Below, piece after piece: positions 5,812 through 6,530 of a stretch of DNA of 6,530 nt. The notes below the pieces were generated by a model. The model ran no database searches and was not told the DNA's origin. It saw only the letters and a list, made by a program, of their open reading frames with translations. Source of the DNA: JAENWH01 sp038248745. GTDB taxonomy: Bacteria; Bacillota; Clostridia; Peptostreptococcales; Anaerovoracaceae. The DNA lies in assembly GCA_038248745.1 (NCBI GenBank), contig JBBRXC010000095.1, positions 1 to 6,530 on the forward strand, written 5' to 3'. Every line of letters begins with the position of its first letter. Position 1 is the first letter of the stretch. A program made the translations under genes and the position numbers.

Positions 5812-6530
5812 ATGAGTGAAATAGAAAAGAGCGAAATAGAAAAAAAGGAAACAGAAAAGAATGAGACACAGATATCCTCTAACTTCATCCACAATATTAT
5901 TGATAGAGATTTGGAAACCGGGAAATATGGAAATAAGGTGCATACCAGATTCCCTCCAGAACCAAATGGATACTTACATATAGGACACGCAAAGTCTATT
6001 TGCTTAAATTTTTCCACAGCAGAAAAATATAACGGTAAATGCAATTTAAGATATGATGATACAAATCCTGGAAAAGAGGATATTGAATATGTTGATTCCA
6101 TTGAAGCCGATGTGAAGTGGCTTGGATTTAATTGGAGTGAGCGTCTTTTTGCATCTGATTATTTTGAAAAAATGTATCAGTGTGCCGTGGAATTAATAAA
6201 AAAGGGCAAAGCATATGTTTGTGAATTGACGGCTGAGGAAATGAAGGAATACAGGGGAACATTGACCGAGCCGGGGAAAGAAAGTCCTTCAAGAAACAGA
6301 AGCATAGAGGATAATCTGAAGCTTTTTGCTGAAATGCGTAGTGGTGTGTATGCTGACGGCAAAATGGTATTACGGGCAAAAATAGATATGTCTTCTCCAA
6401 ATATTAATTTAAGAGATCCTATTATATATAGAATTGCCCATCAGACGCACCACAATACGGGTGATGCTTGGTGCATTTATCCAATGTATGATTATGCCCA
6501 CCCCATCGAAGATGCTATTGAGGGAATAAC
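5812..6530 (+). CDS. glnS: Glutaminyl-tRNA synthetase, N-terminal part (cut by window end)
   Basis: The first 239 complete codons, plus two bases of codon 240, encode the N-terminal part of a class I aminoacyl-tRNA synthetase that charges tRNA-Gln with glutamine in the cytosol. From residue 24 it tracks bacterial GlnRS closely: NFIHNIID, then [19 protein letters not shown] (44-62) with the HIGH nucleotide-binding motif at 56-59, NLRYDDTNP (78-86), [14 protein letters not shown] (146-159), [17 protein letters not shown] (187-203), and [21 protein letters not shown] (220-240). [14 protein letters not shown] favours GlnRS over bacterial GluRS. The KMSKS loop and anticodon-binding beta-barrels lie beyond the edge. 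Residues 2-20 form an unusual Glu/Lys-rich leader of near-repeat pentapeptides. It has its own promoter and a strong ribosome binding site, and appears functionally unrelated to the upstream genes. The absence of a stop is due only to the window boundary. Confidence 0.97.
   Translation, partial: MSEIEKSEIEKKETEKNETQISSNFIHNIIDRDLETGKYGNKVHTRFPPEPNGYLHIGHAKSICLNFSTAEKYNGKCNLRYDDTNPGKEDIEYVDSIEADVKWLGFNWSERLFASDYFEKMYQCAVELIKKGKAYVCELTAEEMKEYRGTLTEPGKESPSRNRSIEDNLKLFAEMRSGVYADGKMVLRAKIDMSSPNINLRDPIIYRIAHQTHHNTGDAWCIYPMYDYAHPIEDAIEGI
5815..5859 (+). repeat. Degenerate 15-bp tandem repeat in the glnS leader
   Basis: Three head-to-tail 15-bp units (5815-5829, 5830-5844, 5845-5859) encode [10 protein letters not shown] and KETEK. 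Units 1 and 2 differ at two bases; unit 3 differs from unit 1 at three. A fourth, more decayed unit (5860-5874) encodes NETQI. The in-frame 15-bp period allows copy-number change without a frameshift. Confidence 0.75.

Overview
The window is AT-rich, has every convincing gene on the + strand, and looks like a low-GC anaerobic Firmicute, most likely a clostridial relative. The reasons are purine-rich Shine-Dalgarno sites (AGGAGG, AAGGGGA), a tungsten/molybdenum aldehyde:ferredoxin oxidoreductase (AOR) homologue with an intact iron-sulfur cysteine set, a secreted S-layer-homology (SLH) protein, and very short gaps between genes. I cannot name the species from the sequence.

Layout: (1) 62-1942, AOR-family enzyme; (2) 1954-2148, a 64-residue ThiS/MoaD-type sulfur carrier ending in Gly-Gly; (3) 2165-3514, an exported SLH protein with an unrecognised C-terminal region; (4) 3567-4505, an AEC-family permease; (5) 4517-5695, a major facilitator superfamily (MFS) permease; (6) 5812 to the window edge, the N-terminal 239 complete codons of glutaminyl-tRNA synthetase (glnS). 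Gaps between genes 1-5 are 11, 16, 52 and 11 nt with no convincing terminator, so genes 1-3 and 4-5 are probably cotranscribed. A possible extra promoter lies before gene 4. glnS is a separate housekeeping unit with its own extended -10 promoter in the 116-nt gap.

How the genes may work together: the AOR homologue would carry a bis-pyranopterin W or Mo cofactor, whose dithiolene sulfurs come from a thiocarboxylated MoaD-type carrier. The small Gly-Gly protein directly behind it is a natural candidate dedicated sulfur donor. The two permeases could move the organic acid or aldehyde-related substrate or product, but neither substrate can be read from sequence. The SLH protein is a cell-surface protein whose link to the enzyme is unknown.

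The least expected structural signal is a near-perfect 15-bp hairpin with a GAAA tetraloop inside the sulfur-carrier gene (1980-2015). On the - strand it is followed by a T-rich run, the shape of an antisense intrinsic terminator. Other small curiosities are an 11-bp perfect tandem duplication across the stop codon of the SLH gene and a 15-bp repeat encoding a charged pentapeptide leader on GlnRS. No RNA genes, insertion sequences, CRISPR arrays or phage genes were seen.
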